A stretch of DNA of 22,292 nucleotides from Gammaproteobacteria bacterium (GTDB lineage: Bacteria; Pseudomonadota; Gammaproteobacteria; Competibacterales; Competibacteraceae), in contig JACKNF010000035.1 in the NCBI GenBank assembly GCA_024234995.1, positions 1 through 22,292 of the forward strand, in the 5' to 3' direction. The notes under the pieces were generated by a model. The model was given only the letters and a program-made list of their open reading frames with translations. It searched no databases and had not been told where the DNA came from. A program made the translations under genes and the position numbers. This document shows positions 6,461-14,569 of the stretch, piece by piece; within the stretch, counting starts at the first letter, position 1; each line of letters opens with the position of its first letter.

Positions 6461-6953
6461 GATCAGTCCTCCATTGTCAGGTTTATGAACCGCCTCACAT
6501 CGAAAAGGAGACAACGTGAGGTCACCGGTTGACACGCATGCAGCATAAGACATGCCAATTTAAAAATTATTTTTATTCAAATAGTTATGATGATGACCGT
6601 GCCAGTCATGTGCGGTGATCTGCCTTTATTAAACCCGCTGGACCGGGTCAATGTTGGCTGAAGTGCATGTCATGGATGTCGTAATTCCGGTCCACCCAAC
6701 AGGTGGCCAAACTGCCTGGAAAGATTAAGTCCACTGTGGCCATGCCTGACTCCGAACCCTCGCTTTTGGTCACCCGGACACACGCCCGGCGCACGCCTGC
6801 TCTTGGCCGGGATTGGCCAGCGCGGACCCGCAGGCCAGAATCAGACTCAATGATCATGTGATCCCATTGATGGCCTGGCGCCCATTTCCTCTGGTGTTGC
6901 GTGAAACGCTTTTCCGGGCGTTGTTCAAATGATTCGCGGTGATGATGATTATT
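6461..6953. other. Intergenic region with no convincing gene
   Basis: About 490 bp separate the gene at 5996 from the SBP/DUF1566 gene. A 69-codon leftward frame at 6648-6857 ('..ATVDLIFPGSLATCWVDR..') has a protein-like end but no ribosome binding site and an Arg-rich start. I treat it as a possible remnant only. The palindromic ATGATCATGTGATC lies near 6850-6863. Confidence 0.4.
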
Positions 6954-6968
6954 TCAGTCATTATCACC
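6938..6968 (-). terminator. Stem-loop overlapping the end of the SBP/DUF1566 gene
   Basis: GGTGATGATGA (6938-6948) pairs with TCATTATCACC (6958-6968) over 11 bp with one mismatch, and the loop spans the stop codon of the leftward gene. No T-run follows, so it may act as an mRNA-stabilising 3' end rather than a classic intrinsic terminator. Confidence 0.4.
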
Positions 6969-8393
6969 ATGATTACCTTGGCAGGATTTCCCCCGTACTG
7001 CCCGCACATAATTAAAGCTATCTGCGTTCTTAGAAGCAAAAGCGCTCTTAAGAAAATCCACATATATCACTTTGCCAGTGCTCTCTTGATCTGAAGTCCA
7101 GCAATCTACCTGAAGGGTATTGAACGCCTCAGGGATAGGCAGGCTATTTGGTCCTGACCCTTCCTGAGTAAACAAGGTTTTAAATTCATCGGCTGTGGGT
7201 AGACGCCAATCATTGAACGATGCAAATTGATTGGCGTTCAATTGACGTATGTAGCCGTTGGCCTCTGCCAAGCTCATCACACTTTCTGAACCTGATTGCT
7301 GCCATTGCAGACATGTATCGCTGCATTCAACGATCGATTTTTCATTGATAACCTTAACATCGCATTTTTTTGCCGGAGAAGGTAATGGGCCAGGATCGGG
7401 TAAAGAAACGGGGGCTTGTTGATACTTCAAGGACTCTCCACAAGAGAGGGAAATATCGTAAGGAGCAAAAATCGCTTGTTTGTAACCATTTTCCTCAAGT
7501 TTGCGTAAAGCAGTATTAAATTTCTGGATAATTATGCTGTTGTGCCGTGTCGTGATCCCCACAACGTAGCTAACGCACCGGTACCGGCCTATATACCTGA
7601 TATCTTCCAGTCCCAGCCGCTTGATAATTGAGTTACCGACATCCCGGTTAGAAAAGACTATGTAATTTTCAAAGTTAGTTTCTTTAAACTTACGAAAAAC
7701 ATCATCATCATCATCAGTTTGGTATTTATCCGCACTATAACCTTTGTCCCTCAAATGCAGCAATAATTTATCGAGAGTATTCGATGTATTAGAAGGTCCG
7801 TAAACACCTATAACATAGCCTTTCAGATCGCTAATATCGGTATACTTTTGAGCGAGATGGTTAGTGCTTCGAGCGAAGAAGCCATATTCAGTGTTTAGTA
7901 TGTTTTCTGTACTTTGCAGATATTCCGCACGCTCTTTATTCCAGCCAATCAAAAAGAGTCCATCACCACTTCCGGCTTTAACTTTCTCTTGCGTTTCTTT
8001 CCAAGTTCCTTCACCTAACTTTAGTACACAGCGTAGCATAGCGTCACGGCAGGCTCTTTGTATTAATTCGACCGCTGGTCCGGCTAACTTGCCTGTTAAT
8101 GGATGGGGATAATGGAATGGTTCAAAAGGCTGGGTATACAGAACAAGGTCTGGGAATAGGTATTCTTCTGTTTCTTGATCAACTAGACCTGTGGCGGGTA
8201 GATTATTTTTCTTTTGAAACTGCTCAATTGCTGATCGGGTTTTTGATCCTGGTATACCATCAACAGGGCCAGAATCGAAGCCCAGAGAAACGAGGCGCTT
8301 CTGTATTTGGCCGGTTTCAAATGCATCAGTAGCGCTGATAGGCAGAAGAAGAAAAACAGATAATAAATAACAGTAACGAACTATTTTTGACAT
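6954..8393 (-). CDS. Periplasmic fusion: PG-binding, SBP_bac_3 and DUF1566 domains
   Basis: The product has 479 residues. Residues 1-24 are a signal peptide. Residues 28-76 are a PG_binding_1 repeat ('QKRLVSLGFDSGPVDGIPGS', 'TRSAIEQFQKKNNLPATG'). Residues 83-315 look like a type 3 solute-binding protein ('LVLYTQPFEPFHYP', 'GPAVELIQRACRDA', 'DISDLKGYVIGVYGPS'). Residues 340-470 are a DUF1566 (Lcl, C-type-lectin fold) domain ('LNANQFASFNDWRLPTADEF', 'CWTSDQ', 'NYVRAVRGK'). The protein should anchor to peptidoglycan, bind a small ligand and present a lectin-like face. GGAGG sits about 9 nt before the ATG. It lies 55 bp downstream of the kinase gene, so they form an operon. The base composition is more AT-rich than the plasmid backbone. 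The domain order is unusual; each domain call is from motifs, without alignment. Confidence 0.85.
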   Translation of the reverse strand: MSKIVRYCYLLSVFLLLPISATDAFETGQIQKRLVSLGFDSGPVDGIPGSKTRSAIEQFQKKNNLPATGLVDQETEEYLFPDLVLYTQPFEPFHYPHPLTGKLAGPAVELIQRACRDAMLRCVLKLGEGTWKETQEKVKAGSGDGLFLIGWNKERAEYLQSTENILNTEYGFFARSTNHLAQKYTDISDLKGYVIGVYGPSNTSNTLDKLLLHLRDKGYSADKYQTDDDDDVFRKFKETNFENYIVFSNRDVGNSIIKRLGLEDIRYIGRYRCVSYVVGITTRHNSIIIQKFNTALRKLEENGYKQAIFAPYDISLSCGESLKYQQAPVSLPDPGPLPSPAKKCDVKVINEKSIVECSDTCLQWQQSGSESVMSLAEANGYIRQLNANQFASFNDWRLPTADEFKTLFTQEGSGPNSLPIPEAFNTLQVDCWTSDQESTGKVIYVDFLKSAFASKNADSFNYVRAVRGKSCQGNHGDND

Positions 8394-8448
8394 TGATGTA
8401 TTCCTCCAAAAAACAGGGGTTCATCGACACTTCTTTTCTGGCCGCTTA

Positions 8449-10389
8449 TTATAAATCCTCAGCAATACGAAAGCCGATAGAATTCAAAGGAATATATAAC
8501 GACTGACCTGAACGCGCTGAGATACTTAAATCGCGCGATGCCCAAAAACCGCCACGTACGGTGACTTGCAATTTGCTGTCGGAAATGGAGTGCGCGTCTT
8601 GGTTAGCAGGTTTGTCAATACAAGTATTTTTTGATGTATCCTCTTTCTCAAGCGGCGTTGTGTGTCTGGAACAAGTCCACTCGCTCACATTTCCAAGAAT
8701 ATCAAAAATTCCCCACTGATTTGGCTTAAAGCCTCCACGCTTCATGGGATGTTCGGGTAGAGGTTCCCCCATTATGTAAGAATGCGCATATATTTTGACT
8801 TGGTCTGTAGAATCCCCCCAAAAATAGCGGGCCTGCGTTCCAGCACGTGCTGCGTATTCCCATTCTGCCTCAGTAGGTAACCGGAACGCTCTATTGGTTG
8901 TTTTTTGTAGCCATGTTGTATATGCAAGAGCATCTTGGAAGGTAACACAGACAACAGGATAATCGTCGGTTTGCTCAAAACCGGGATGATGCCAATTAAT
9001 ATGCGCTAAATATTCTCCACCGGATTTTCCCCATTGGTAGCAGCCTTCACTTGAAGAATTTCCATCTTCTGCGGATGTTTTGTATTTTTCTTCTTCCACA
9101 AATTGCTTGAATTCTCCTACTGATATCTCATACTTGGAAATCGCAAACTTTTTTAAGCATATCTCTTTATTACTATCGCTTTGGGTATTTTCTCCAGAAG
9201 TGCCCAGGCTAAAGCAACCTGATTCAATTGCAATCATTTCAGGTAACTGGGGTATGTGATGTTGTTTGTATCCCTCTGGTTCTTTATTGAGAGCAGCAGA
9301 TTCTAGCGGGATGGTCTGAGGAGGCTCCAATGGATTAGATTGAAGAGATTTTAGATCTATGAAATCAAATGGATGAGTAAAAAATGCAGCTGTAATAAAT
9401 ATTATTATAAATAATAATAACAACGATATATTAATCAACTTATGGCTATAGCGTCTTGATTTTAATGCTTCAGCCATTTCATGAACACTTTGAAACCGCT
9501 GATCTGGTTCCAAGCAGAGTGCTTGATCAATCACATTGAGTAGATGTTTGCTATACCGGCGTTTGCTATTTTGTTTTTTTGTATATGGCGTATGTGCAGA
9601 AATTAACTTGTCTTTTTCAATTTCATCCGGCGATTTAATAGGTTTTTTTCCTGTGACGCAGCGATACATAACTGCACCGACTGAGTATAAATCGCTCCGG
9701 ATATCACTCAGATTATTCTCATTATGAGTGGGATCTTCTTGCTCGGGTGCTGAATAACCTTTACTGTAACACCTAATTCCTTGCGTGTAGGTGCTCGTTT
9801 CGTGCCGGGCAATACCAAAGTCAATTAACATGACCTTATTATCATTGTCATAGAGATACAAGTTTGCAGGTTTAATATCTCCATGAATATAGTTATTTTC
9901 ATGAACTGTTTTCAGACCTTCCAGTATTTGTTTTGTTAAAAACAGAACTTCTTGTTCGTCAAGTGTGCCTTTCTGTTTTAAGCGATCTTCTAAAGTTTTA
10001 CCTTTTCGGTAATCCATCACAAAGTAGGCAGTGCCGTTGCATCGGAAGAACCTGGAGATTTGGACTATATTCGGGTTCGTTCCGTTTCCATTAATTCTGG
10101 AGATGATCCTAGCTTCGTTATAGAATTTATCTGCGCCCCAAGTGTATAAATTTTTACTATCGATATCATTAGGATTAATGCGCTGTTGACCGGCTTCTGC
10201 TGGTTCAACAGTGATTTTATCGGTTGCCCGTTGCGCTAGCGTTTTTGGAAAATATTCTTTGATCACCAATTCTCTATCTAACTCATCTATTACCTTATAG
10301 GTAATAGCGAACCCACCTTGCCCTAAAACTTTTTCAATCCTATATTCATTGGCCAAAAAATGGCCAATGGGAAGTGATTCACTTGTCAT
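8449..10389 (-). CDS. Membrane Ser/Thr kinase fused to FGE-sulfatase (SUMF1-like) domain
   Basis: The product has 646 residues. Residues 17-310 are a Hanks-type kinase: glycine loop 'LGQGGFAITY' (22-31), catalytic K44 in 'VIKEYFP', E92, catalytic loop 'HGDIKPAN' (169-176; HGD replaces HRD but D171, K173 and N176 are intact), 'DFG' (190-192) and 'SAPE' (213-216). One membrane helix spans 318-338. Residues 386-645 are a periplasmic FGE-sulfatase domain ('FRLPTEAEWEYAARAGT', 'DILGNVSEWTCS', 'VRGGFWASRDLSISARSG', 'IGFRIAE'). The active kinase would sit inside the cell and sense something through the lectin-fold domain outside. No good ribosome binding site precedes the ATG at 10389. It is the first gene of the operon with 6954-8393. 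The C-terminal RGG..R..GFR region is where diversity-generating retroelements act in some homologues; no reverse transcriptase is visible here. Confidence 0.92.
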   Translation of the reverse strand: MTSESLPIGHFLANEYRIEKVLGQGGFAITYKVIDELDRELVIKEYFPKTLAQRATDKITVEPAEAGQQRINPNDIDSKNLYTWGADKFYNEARIISRINGNGTNPNIVQISRFFRCNGTAYFVMDYRKGKTLEDRLKQKGTLDEQEVLFLTKQILEGLKTVHENNYIHGDIKPANLYLYDNDNKVMLIDFGIARHETSTYTQGIRCYSKGYSAPEQEDPTHNENNLSDIRSDLYSVGAVMYRCVTGKKPIKSPDEIEKDKLISAHTPYTKKQNSKRRYSKHLLNVIDQALCLEPDQRFQSVHEMAEALKSRRYSHKLINISLLLLFIIIFITAAFFTHPFDFIDLKSLQSNPLEPPQTIPLESAALNKEPEGYKQHHIPQLPEMIAIESGCFSLGTSGENTQSDSNKEICLKKFAISKYEISVGEFKQFVEEEKYKTSAEDGNSSSEGCYQWGKSGGEYLAHINWHHPGFEQTDDYPVVCVTFQDALAYTTWLQKTTNRAFRLPTEAEWEYAARAGTQARYFWGDSTDQVKIYAHSYIMGEPLPEHPMKRGGFKPNQWGIFDILGNVSEWTCSRHTTPLEKEDTSKNTCIDKPANQDAHSISDSKLQVTVRGGFWASRDLSISARSGQSLYIPLNSIGFRIAEDL

Positions 10390-10414
10390 AGCACAACGTT
10401 TTCAATTCCAGTTA

Positions 10415-10443
10415 TTTGCTATCAATCGTTTTGATTTTGTCAA
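10415..10443 (-). promoter_or_regulatory. Candidate promoter of the kinase operon
   Basis: A perfect TTGACA (-35; minus strand, 10443-10438) is followed after 16-17 bases by a weak -10 (TAGCAA or AGCAAA, about 10421-10415). It is 26 bases upstream of the start at 10389, so the leader would be very short, which fits the missing ribosome binding site. Confidence 0.3.
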
Positions 10444-10804
10444 TAACGTCATATCATTGAAATCATTATTTGAATACCTTCTTCTTGTTTTTAAGAAAAA
10501 CCATGTCAAGATAAAAATGAAATTTAATTTTATTATAATTGTATCTACCATGGCGGGAAATGCGTTTCCAGCCGCTCTCTGACTGCATCTGTGTTCCCGT
10601 TCGCTGCGCTTTCAGCGAAGGCCACCCGCTGCCCGGTGTGAGCCGCTCGCACCGGGATACCAAAGCCTGCGGGCGTTGCAGCCACCTCCCGGCCAGTTGC
10701 TGTATTGATGATTCTACGATTAATTAAAATACGCTTTTGATATTTTCCCGGTAGATTGTAAGGCAAAGGCTGAACGGGGATCACTCCCAATCCGCTGCCA
10801 TGAT
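10444..10804. other. Intergenic region, mixed composition, no convincing gene
   Basis: An AT-rich half (10444-10545) adjoins a GC-rich block (10550-10690) with two palindromes: TTCGCT/AGCGAA (10600-10619) and CCCGGTG/CACCGGG (10632-10656). An 81-codon leftward frame (10545-10790, '..NRRIINTATGREVAATPAGF..') is open but lacks a ribosome binding site. I regard it as unproven. The sharp composition change suggests a junction between segments of different origin. Confidence 0.4.
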
Positions 10805-11169
10805 CGCTGGCCGGGCCTGCCCGTTCACCCGTGGCGGGCTGCCGATGAGGATATCGTTGTGGTGCGGGATGTGGGCCGGGATTTCTTTGTGCAGTTCCGG
10901 CCTGGGAAATTCCATCAGGAAACAGCAGGTCCGCTGTCCGGCCTGCCGCTAATCAAGGACGCTGCCTTGCGGGCGGCAGCAAAGGTTGGGATTTGATCTA
11001 TTGCCGCTTCGTGGAACGCACGATGCAAATTTTGCGCGGGGGCCACCCGCAGGAGAAGCTGTTACGTTCATTCCTGGCAAGCAACCGTTGCTGGAAGCAG
11101 GCCGGTATCTGGAAAAAACGCAACAGTGATCCGGCGGTTCAGCCGTTGAATTACGATAATTTCGCGTAA
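10805..11169 (+). pseudogene. Gene remnant with one frameshift, unknown product
   Basis: A protein-like frame ('RWPGLPVHPWRAADEDIVVV', 'VGRDFFVQFRPGKFHQETAG', 'LSGLPLIKDAALRAA') runs into a stop at 10994-10996. The frame starting at 10984 continues in the same style ('KGWDLIYCRFVERTMQILRG', 'HPQEKLLRSFLASNRCWKQA', 'GIWKKRNSDPAVQPLNYDNF') to a stop at 11169. The two halves look like one ORF broken by a single-base indel near 10985. No start codon or ribosome binding site is seen upstream, so the 5' end is also missing. I do not recognise the family. The last 19 bases overlap the end of the convergent gene at 11151. Confidence 0.45.
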
Positions 11170-11669
11170 TCCTTCAATTCGCGTGTTGTTACACCTCGTT
11201 GTCTCAGTTCTTTTATAATTCCACCGAGGTTTTTGCAATCGTCCCAGTTATAATCAAGAACACGTTGTCTTTTTTGAGCATCATTAGACCGCCAAAGCGC
11301 GCTTATTTTTTGCTGTACACCGGGGTCTTTCCATCCTAATCCTATCTTGCTCGCTAAGTGCGCCAAAGAAAAATATTTGTAGCGCGTAAAATACCGGTAG
11401 GCCGTGATAGAGTTAATGCAGGTATATTGATTTTTAAAATCTATTTTAAACTCCTTTTGAATATGTCCAAAATCTGGACCGTGGCAGAAAACCAATGTCT
11501 CTCTATTGGGTCTTCTGCATTGACTGATAAAATTGGTAAGCCTTCTAATCGTAAGGGTCTTTTCATACAGTTGCAGGCGGATATGGCGATACTGAGGGCA
11601 GTAGGCGCCCAATAAAAAGATCCCTTCATGATTAAATTCGATATCAACAAAAATATCTATATCATGCAT
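11151..11669 (-). CDS. Predicted DEDD-type 3'-5' exonuclease (RNase H-fold, YprB-like)
   Basis: The product has 172 residues. It has the spaced acidic motifs of DEDDy nucleases: 'FVDIE' (D9, E11), 'FCHGPDFGHIQKEF' (D66) and 'YNWDDCKNL' (Y140..D144), the last matching the Y-x-x-x-D motif. Between them, 'YFSLAHLASKIGL' resembles the 'sLk.va..lG' segment of RNase_H_2 (PF13482, YprB-like) proteins. Such domains degrade single-stranded DNA or RNA from the 3' end. It is short for the family, a single bare catalytic domain. GGAG lies 8 nt upstream of the ATG. There are no partner helicase or Cas-like genes nearby; the neighbours are a remnant and an exported peptide. The family call is from motifs only; a degenerate member is possible. 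Confidence 0.6.
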   Translation of the reverse strand: MHDIDIFVDIEFNHEGIFLLGAYCPQYRHIRLQLYEKTLTIRRLTNFISQCRRPNRETLVFCHGPDFGHIQKEFKIDFKNQYTCINSITAYRYFTRYKYFSLAHLASKIGLGWKDPGVQQKISALWRSNDAQKRQRVLDYNWDDCKNLGGIIKELRQRGVTTRELKDYAKLS

Positions 11670-11793
11670 CGTGATTTCTCCAAAAGAGGATCAGTCATCT
11701 GACTTTTAAGAAAAGAGTTTCATCAGTTATTTTTCTTATTTTAGAAAATAGATCAGTAATGCTCAGATGCTTGATCCATTCGATTCATTACAT

Positions 11794-12054
11794 TCATGGC
11801 TTTTTAGCGGTTGAATTATTCATATAGGTCATCAGAGGAGATGATCGCGATGATATTTGCTTTTTATTCGAGGTGTGTTGAGGCAGTTTTGCGGGCTTAT
11901 TATGGTGGTTGCGCACACCGTGCTGATAGCCATCGCGATAACCAGCACGATAGCCGTCCCGATAATTCTTTCGATGATTATGGTGAGAGTAGCCATCGGC
12001 CATCACCGTTGTAGAAAGAAATAAACTGATCAATAAAAAAGTCAGCATTTTCAT
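11794..12054 (-). CDS. Small exported His/Tyr-rich protein with YRDGYR repeats
   Basis: The start at 12054 gives an 86-residue protein with a clean signal peptide ('MKMLTFLLISLFLSTTVMA', cleaved before DGYSHH). The upstream part of the longer frame (to 12216) is Arg/Cys-rich and unlikely to be translated. The mature part is His-rich (SHHNHR, VRNHHNK) with the repeated motif 'YRDGYRAGYRDGYQHGVR', then a Ser/Lys/Asn-rich tail. This recalls small periplasmic glycine/tyrosine/histidine-rich metal- or envelope-stress proteins, but no specific family is recognised. GAGG lies about 12 nt upstream, further than usual. Confidence 0.6.
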   Translation of the reverse strand: MKMLTFLLISLFLSTTVMADGYSHHNHRKNYRDGYRAGYRDGYQHGVRNHHNKPAKLPQHTSNKKQISSRSSPLMTYMNNSTAKKP

Positions 12055-12216
12055 ATTTTCATCCGCCTCATATTTTGATGAAGACCGGCGTATTAAGATG
12101 ATTGAACCCTGTGATGGGGTGGCCGGATGCGCCGTCCTTTCGTGCGGGCCGCCTGTGCCGCGCTGGAGGATCTTTCTGCAACGCTCGCAGGAGACCCTCC
12201 GGCGCGGCGCTGACAA

Positions 12217-12936
12217 TCAATCAGCCGTGTCCGGTGACGGAAGGGCTTGCGCCAGCGAGCTGTCTTCTTGTGCCTGGCGTAAGCCTTCACGCACGGCTTG
12301 GTTGACGACCTGGACCGCCAGCGCCTGAGGAAAGACCCCTGAAGCCAATACCGATAAGGCCACCTTTGTTTGGGCCGCGTTGCGCTGGTCCTGCTGGTCC
12401 TGCCGGTTCTGATGGTTCTGCTGGGCCGACGCATGATGCGTGCTTCCCTGGGCCAGAACTTGAGGAAAAACTCCGCCCATCAACACCTGGCCCAGGGCGG
12501 CCACGACCGGTGCGGCCTCCGCAGGGAGTTCCGCAGAGGCCAGCGCGGATGCCGGACCGGCAGCGGTTTCGGGTGTGGCGTCGGGTGTGGTTTGGGGAAC
12601 CGCTGTCTCTCTATCGGATGCTGCGGAAGACGTGCGGTGCATCGACGCGGGGATTACCAAGCGCTGCCCCACATCGAGGTGGTGTTGACGCCGCAGGGCA
12701 TTGGACTGCGCCAGCGCGGATGCATTTTTTGCATCCCCGGTGAGATTCCGGGCGATTTTTTCCAGCGTATCGCCCTTTTGCACCACATAGACCGTTTCTG
12801 TAGGGGGGGCGGCGGTCTGAGGCGGTGCCTGCGGTGGTATGACAGCACACCCGGTGCTCAAGAACAAGAGGCTGGCAAGGACTCCTGGAGAGGCGATAGG
12901 GAACGAAAAGGAGGCTTTCCGGTTCCGCGTGATCAT
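12217..12936 (-). CDS. LysM-domain lipoprotein
   Basis: The start at 12936 has GGAG about 7 nt upstream and opens directly into a lipoprotein signal ending 'LLFLSTGC' with Cys30 as the lipidation site. The product has 239 residues. Residues 48-96 form a LysM domain ('VYVVQKGDTLEKIARNLTGD', 'DVGQRLVIP'), which binds peptidoglycan. The rest is Ala/Pro/Gln-rich low-complexity sequence with a repeated motif, 'LGQVLMGGVFPQVLAQG' and 'LSVLASGVFPQALAVQV'. The frame is open for 82 more codons upstream, where a perfect AGGAGG lies near 13053-13058, but that extension would bury the signal peptide. A role as an envelope anchor or inner-surface tether is inferred. Confidence 0.8.
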   Translation of the reverse strand: MITRNRKASFSFPIASPGVLASLLFLSTGCAVIPPQAPPQTAAPPTETVYVVQKGDTLEKIARNLTGDAKNASALAQSNALRRQHHLDVGQRLVIPASMHRTSSAASDRETAVPQTTPDATPETAAGPASALASAELPAEAAPVVAALGQVLMGGVFPQVLAQGSTHHASAQQNHQNRQDQQDQRNAAQTKVALSVLASGVFPQALAVQVVNQAVREGLRQAQEDSSLAQALPSPDTAD

Positions 12937-13284
12937 GTTCCGATCTCCTGCTGGCGGGGCATCTGTTAAAAAGTTGATCATTTGACACATGGATAAAACA
13001 GCATTTTTCAGGCCATTTTTAGAGAACCTGTCCCAGCAGCAGTGAGCGTGTTTCACACCTCCTTTGAAATTTCTTAAAAATCTATTAATAAATAGGTTGT
13101 TGCCGGTTGTTGTGTCTGTCCGCATCTGTGTCATGCACAATCCGGTGTCTCGTGCGTTCATGTCTCGATCCATTCTGGACATGGACCTTTTATGTCATAG
13201 AATGTATGTCTTCGTCCTGTTACCGCTTCACTCTGAACCGGTAGTGGCACTTTTGCGCTGGAGCTTCGCTGAGCCATACCACTA
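12937..13284. other. Intergenic region, no gene apart from a recombinase scrap at its end
   Basis: The region is AT-rich near 13000-13090 with no convincing ORF on either strand. It should hold the promoter of the LysM lipoprotein. It ends at the recombinase remnant (13285-13348). Confidence 0.4.
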
Positions 13285-13348
13285 TGCCACACAGACTTAC
13301 ACCCACGCCGGGCAGGAGCGCCTGGAGCAGGTGATGGTGCGGCTTTGA
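13285..13348 (+). pseudogene. 3' end of a Xer-like tyrosine recombinase gene (remnant)
   Basis: The frame ends 'YATQTYTHAGQERLEQVMVR' L then stop. This aligns with the last residues of the recombinase at 20275-21204 ('ATTEIYTNVGQARMEEVVNK' L), including the catalytic Tyr, and even better with the partial copy at 21218-21412 ('YTHVRQERMEQGVER' L). Upstream of 13285 the similarity stops and the frame closes. Only the tip of the catalytic domain is left. The next gene starts 38 bp later. Confidence 0.7.
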
Positions 13349-13386
13349 ATTTTTATAAATGATTCAATTTTTGACGGGGAGCTAAA

Positions 13387-14433
13387 GTGAATATTAATTA
13401 TTGTTATCTAATTAAAAAAATGTATTTATCAATATATGTGATATTCATTTTTGGAGTGTTAACACTTGCTGGATGTTCAGCAGCACCCAATTTTCATATA
13501 CAGAGTAACCAGTACAAAAAAAGTAGCTTGGATTATCTAAGAGATGATACTCATTGTTTGAAGCAAGCCAGGATTGCTTCTAATAGGTATTTAGGGAGAA
13601 GAGATTTTCAAATTATCCGCGAGCGTATTTACGTCAAGTGCATGGCGAATCAAGGCAATGTTGTGTTGTTAAAAGATGATGCCTCTGAAGAGGCTATTGC
13701 CTGGGTTAAAGATGAGGAAGTTAAAAGGCAAAAGGCTGAAGAAGAAGAGCGTGAACGTGCGTTGGCCAAGCAAAAGGCTGAAGAAGAAGAGCGTGAGCGT
13801 GCGTTGGCCAAGCAAAAGGCTGAAGAAGAAGAGCGTGAGCGTGCGTTGGCCAAGCAAAAGGCTGAAGAAGAAGAGCGTGAGCGTCTAGAAGTGGCGCAAC
13901 GTGATACAGCCAATCTAGCTAAATATACATCTCTTTTGGAGAATATTGTGAGAGATGATTCAGAGGGATGGTTTTCTAATAAATATGATCAAGGAAGTAT
14001 GAGAGATATCAATTTCTTATCAATATCCCCTAAGGGGGATAGGATGATCCTAACGGGTAATTATAAATATAATAAAGGGGAGAATGGGTCAGTTGAGGCT
14101 CATTTTATCAACGGAAAAATTTCATGCTTGAAATACTGGGATATGCGCGAATGCCGCACACCAAATGACCCGGAAAAAATTCGTGCAGCACGCGAAGAAA
14201 TGAAGAAAATACTAGAAAAAAATAATTCGTCGACGGTGAAGAATAAAGCCACACAGAAAAATTTACCGTGTCAAAACAGTTGTAGAGATGCCGAAGCGCA
14301 GTGTAATAGCAGTAACAACTTAAATGATTTTTTGGTAGGTGTGACTGGAACTGAAGAAACGAGGGGATATGGTTTAGCAATCAATGATAATTGTTCTTAT
14401 CAAATGCAATTGTGTCTTGAATCTTGCAGATAA
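13387..14433 (+). CDS. Lipoprotein with charged tandem repeats
   Basis: The start is GTG at 13387, with GGGGAG 5-6 nt upstream; an ATG at residue 12 is the alternative. The product has 348 residues with a lipoprotein signal ending 'FGVLTLAGC' (Cys30). Residues 114-166 are a coiled coil made of four 14-residue repeats (KQKAEEEERERALA). Then comes a globular domain ('SMRDINFLSISPKGDRMILT', 'GSVEAHFINGKISCLKYWDM') and a Cys-rich tail ('CQNSCRDAEAQC', 'CSYQMQLCLESC') that could form disulfides. The charged helix would hold the C-terminal domain away from the membrane. It is AT-rich, unlike the plasmid backbone, and lies directly after a recombinase 3' remnant, as expected for acquired cargo. Function unknown. 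Confidence 0.8.
   Translation: MNINYCYLIKKMYLSIYVIFIFGVLTLAGCSAAPNFHIQSNQYKKSSLDYLRDDTHCLKQARIASNRYLGRRDFQIIRERIYVKCMANQGNVVLLKDDASEEAIAWVKDEEVKRQKAEEEERERALAKQKAEEEERERALAKQKAEEEERERALAKQKAEEEERERLEVAQRDTANLAKYTSLLENIVRDDSEGWFSNKYDQGSMRDINFLSISPKGDRMILTGNYKYNKGENGSVEAHFINGKISCLKYWDMRECRTPNDPEKIRAAREEMKKILEKNNSSTVKNKATQKNLPCQNSCRDAEAQCNSSNNLNDFLVGVTGTEETRGYGLAINDNCSYQMQLCLESCR
13726..13884 (+). repeat. Four 42-bp tandem repeats inside the lipoprotein gene
   Basis: Units start at 13726, 13768, 13810 and 13852; the last is partial. They are almost identical: only AGG/AAG at the start of unit 1 and GAACGT/GAGCGT differ. Near identity at synonymous sites indicates recent expansion by slippage or unequal recombination. 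Each unit keeps the frame. Confidence 0.9.
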
Positions 14434-14532
14434 ACCATATTACATTTCGGTGATGAGTGATTGAAACGTCACTCGCTTGGCCTAAATCGTGGTGGGTGCA
14501 GGATACCAGAAAGCACTCGTGATTGATGGACA

Positions 14533-14555
14533 CCTCCCCGTATTACTTGCGGGGA
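14533..14555. terminator. Hairpin between convergent genes
   Basis: CTCCCCG and CGGGGAG pair over 7 bp at about 14533-14555, between the lipoprotein gene and the convergent secreted-protein gene. GAGTGA/TCACTC (about 14456-14475) is a second, weaker one. Neither has a T-run, but the location between two converging stops supports a termination role. Confidence 0.4.
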
Positions 14556-14569
14556 GATGATACCATATT

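Noticed and set aside
8449..8560. Diversity-generating retroelement variable repeat
   Set aside because: The kinase C-terminus has the right fold, but there is no reverse transcriptase, no accessory gene and no template repeat in the window. It is kept only as a check, not a feature.
12937..13182. N-terminal extension of the LysM lipoprotein
   Set aside because: The frame is open and an AGGAGG is present, but it would place 82 residues ahead of a perfect lipoprotein signal peptide. The start at 12936 has its own ribosome binding site.
13650..13913. Leftward ORF with repeated 'RSRSSSSAFCLANA'
   Set aside because: It is the antisense of the 42-bp tandem repeats in the lipoprotein gene.
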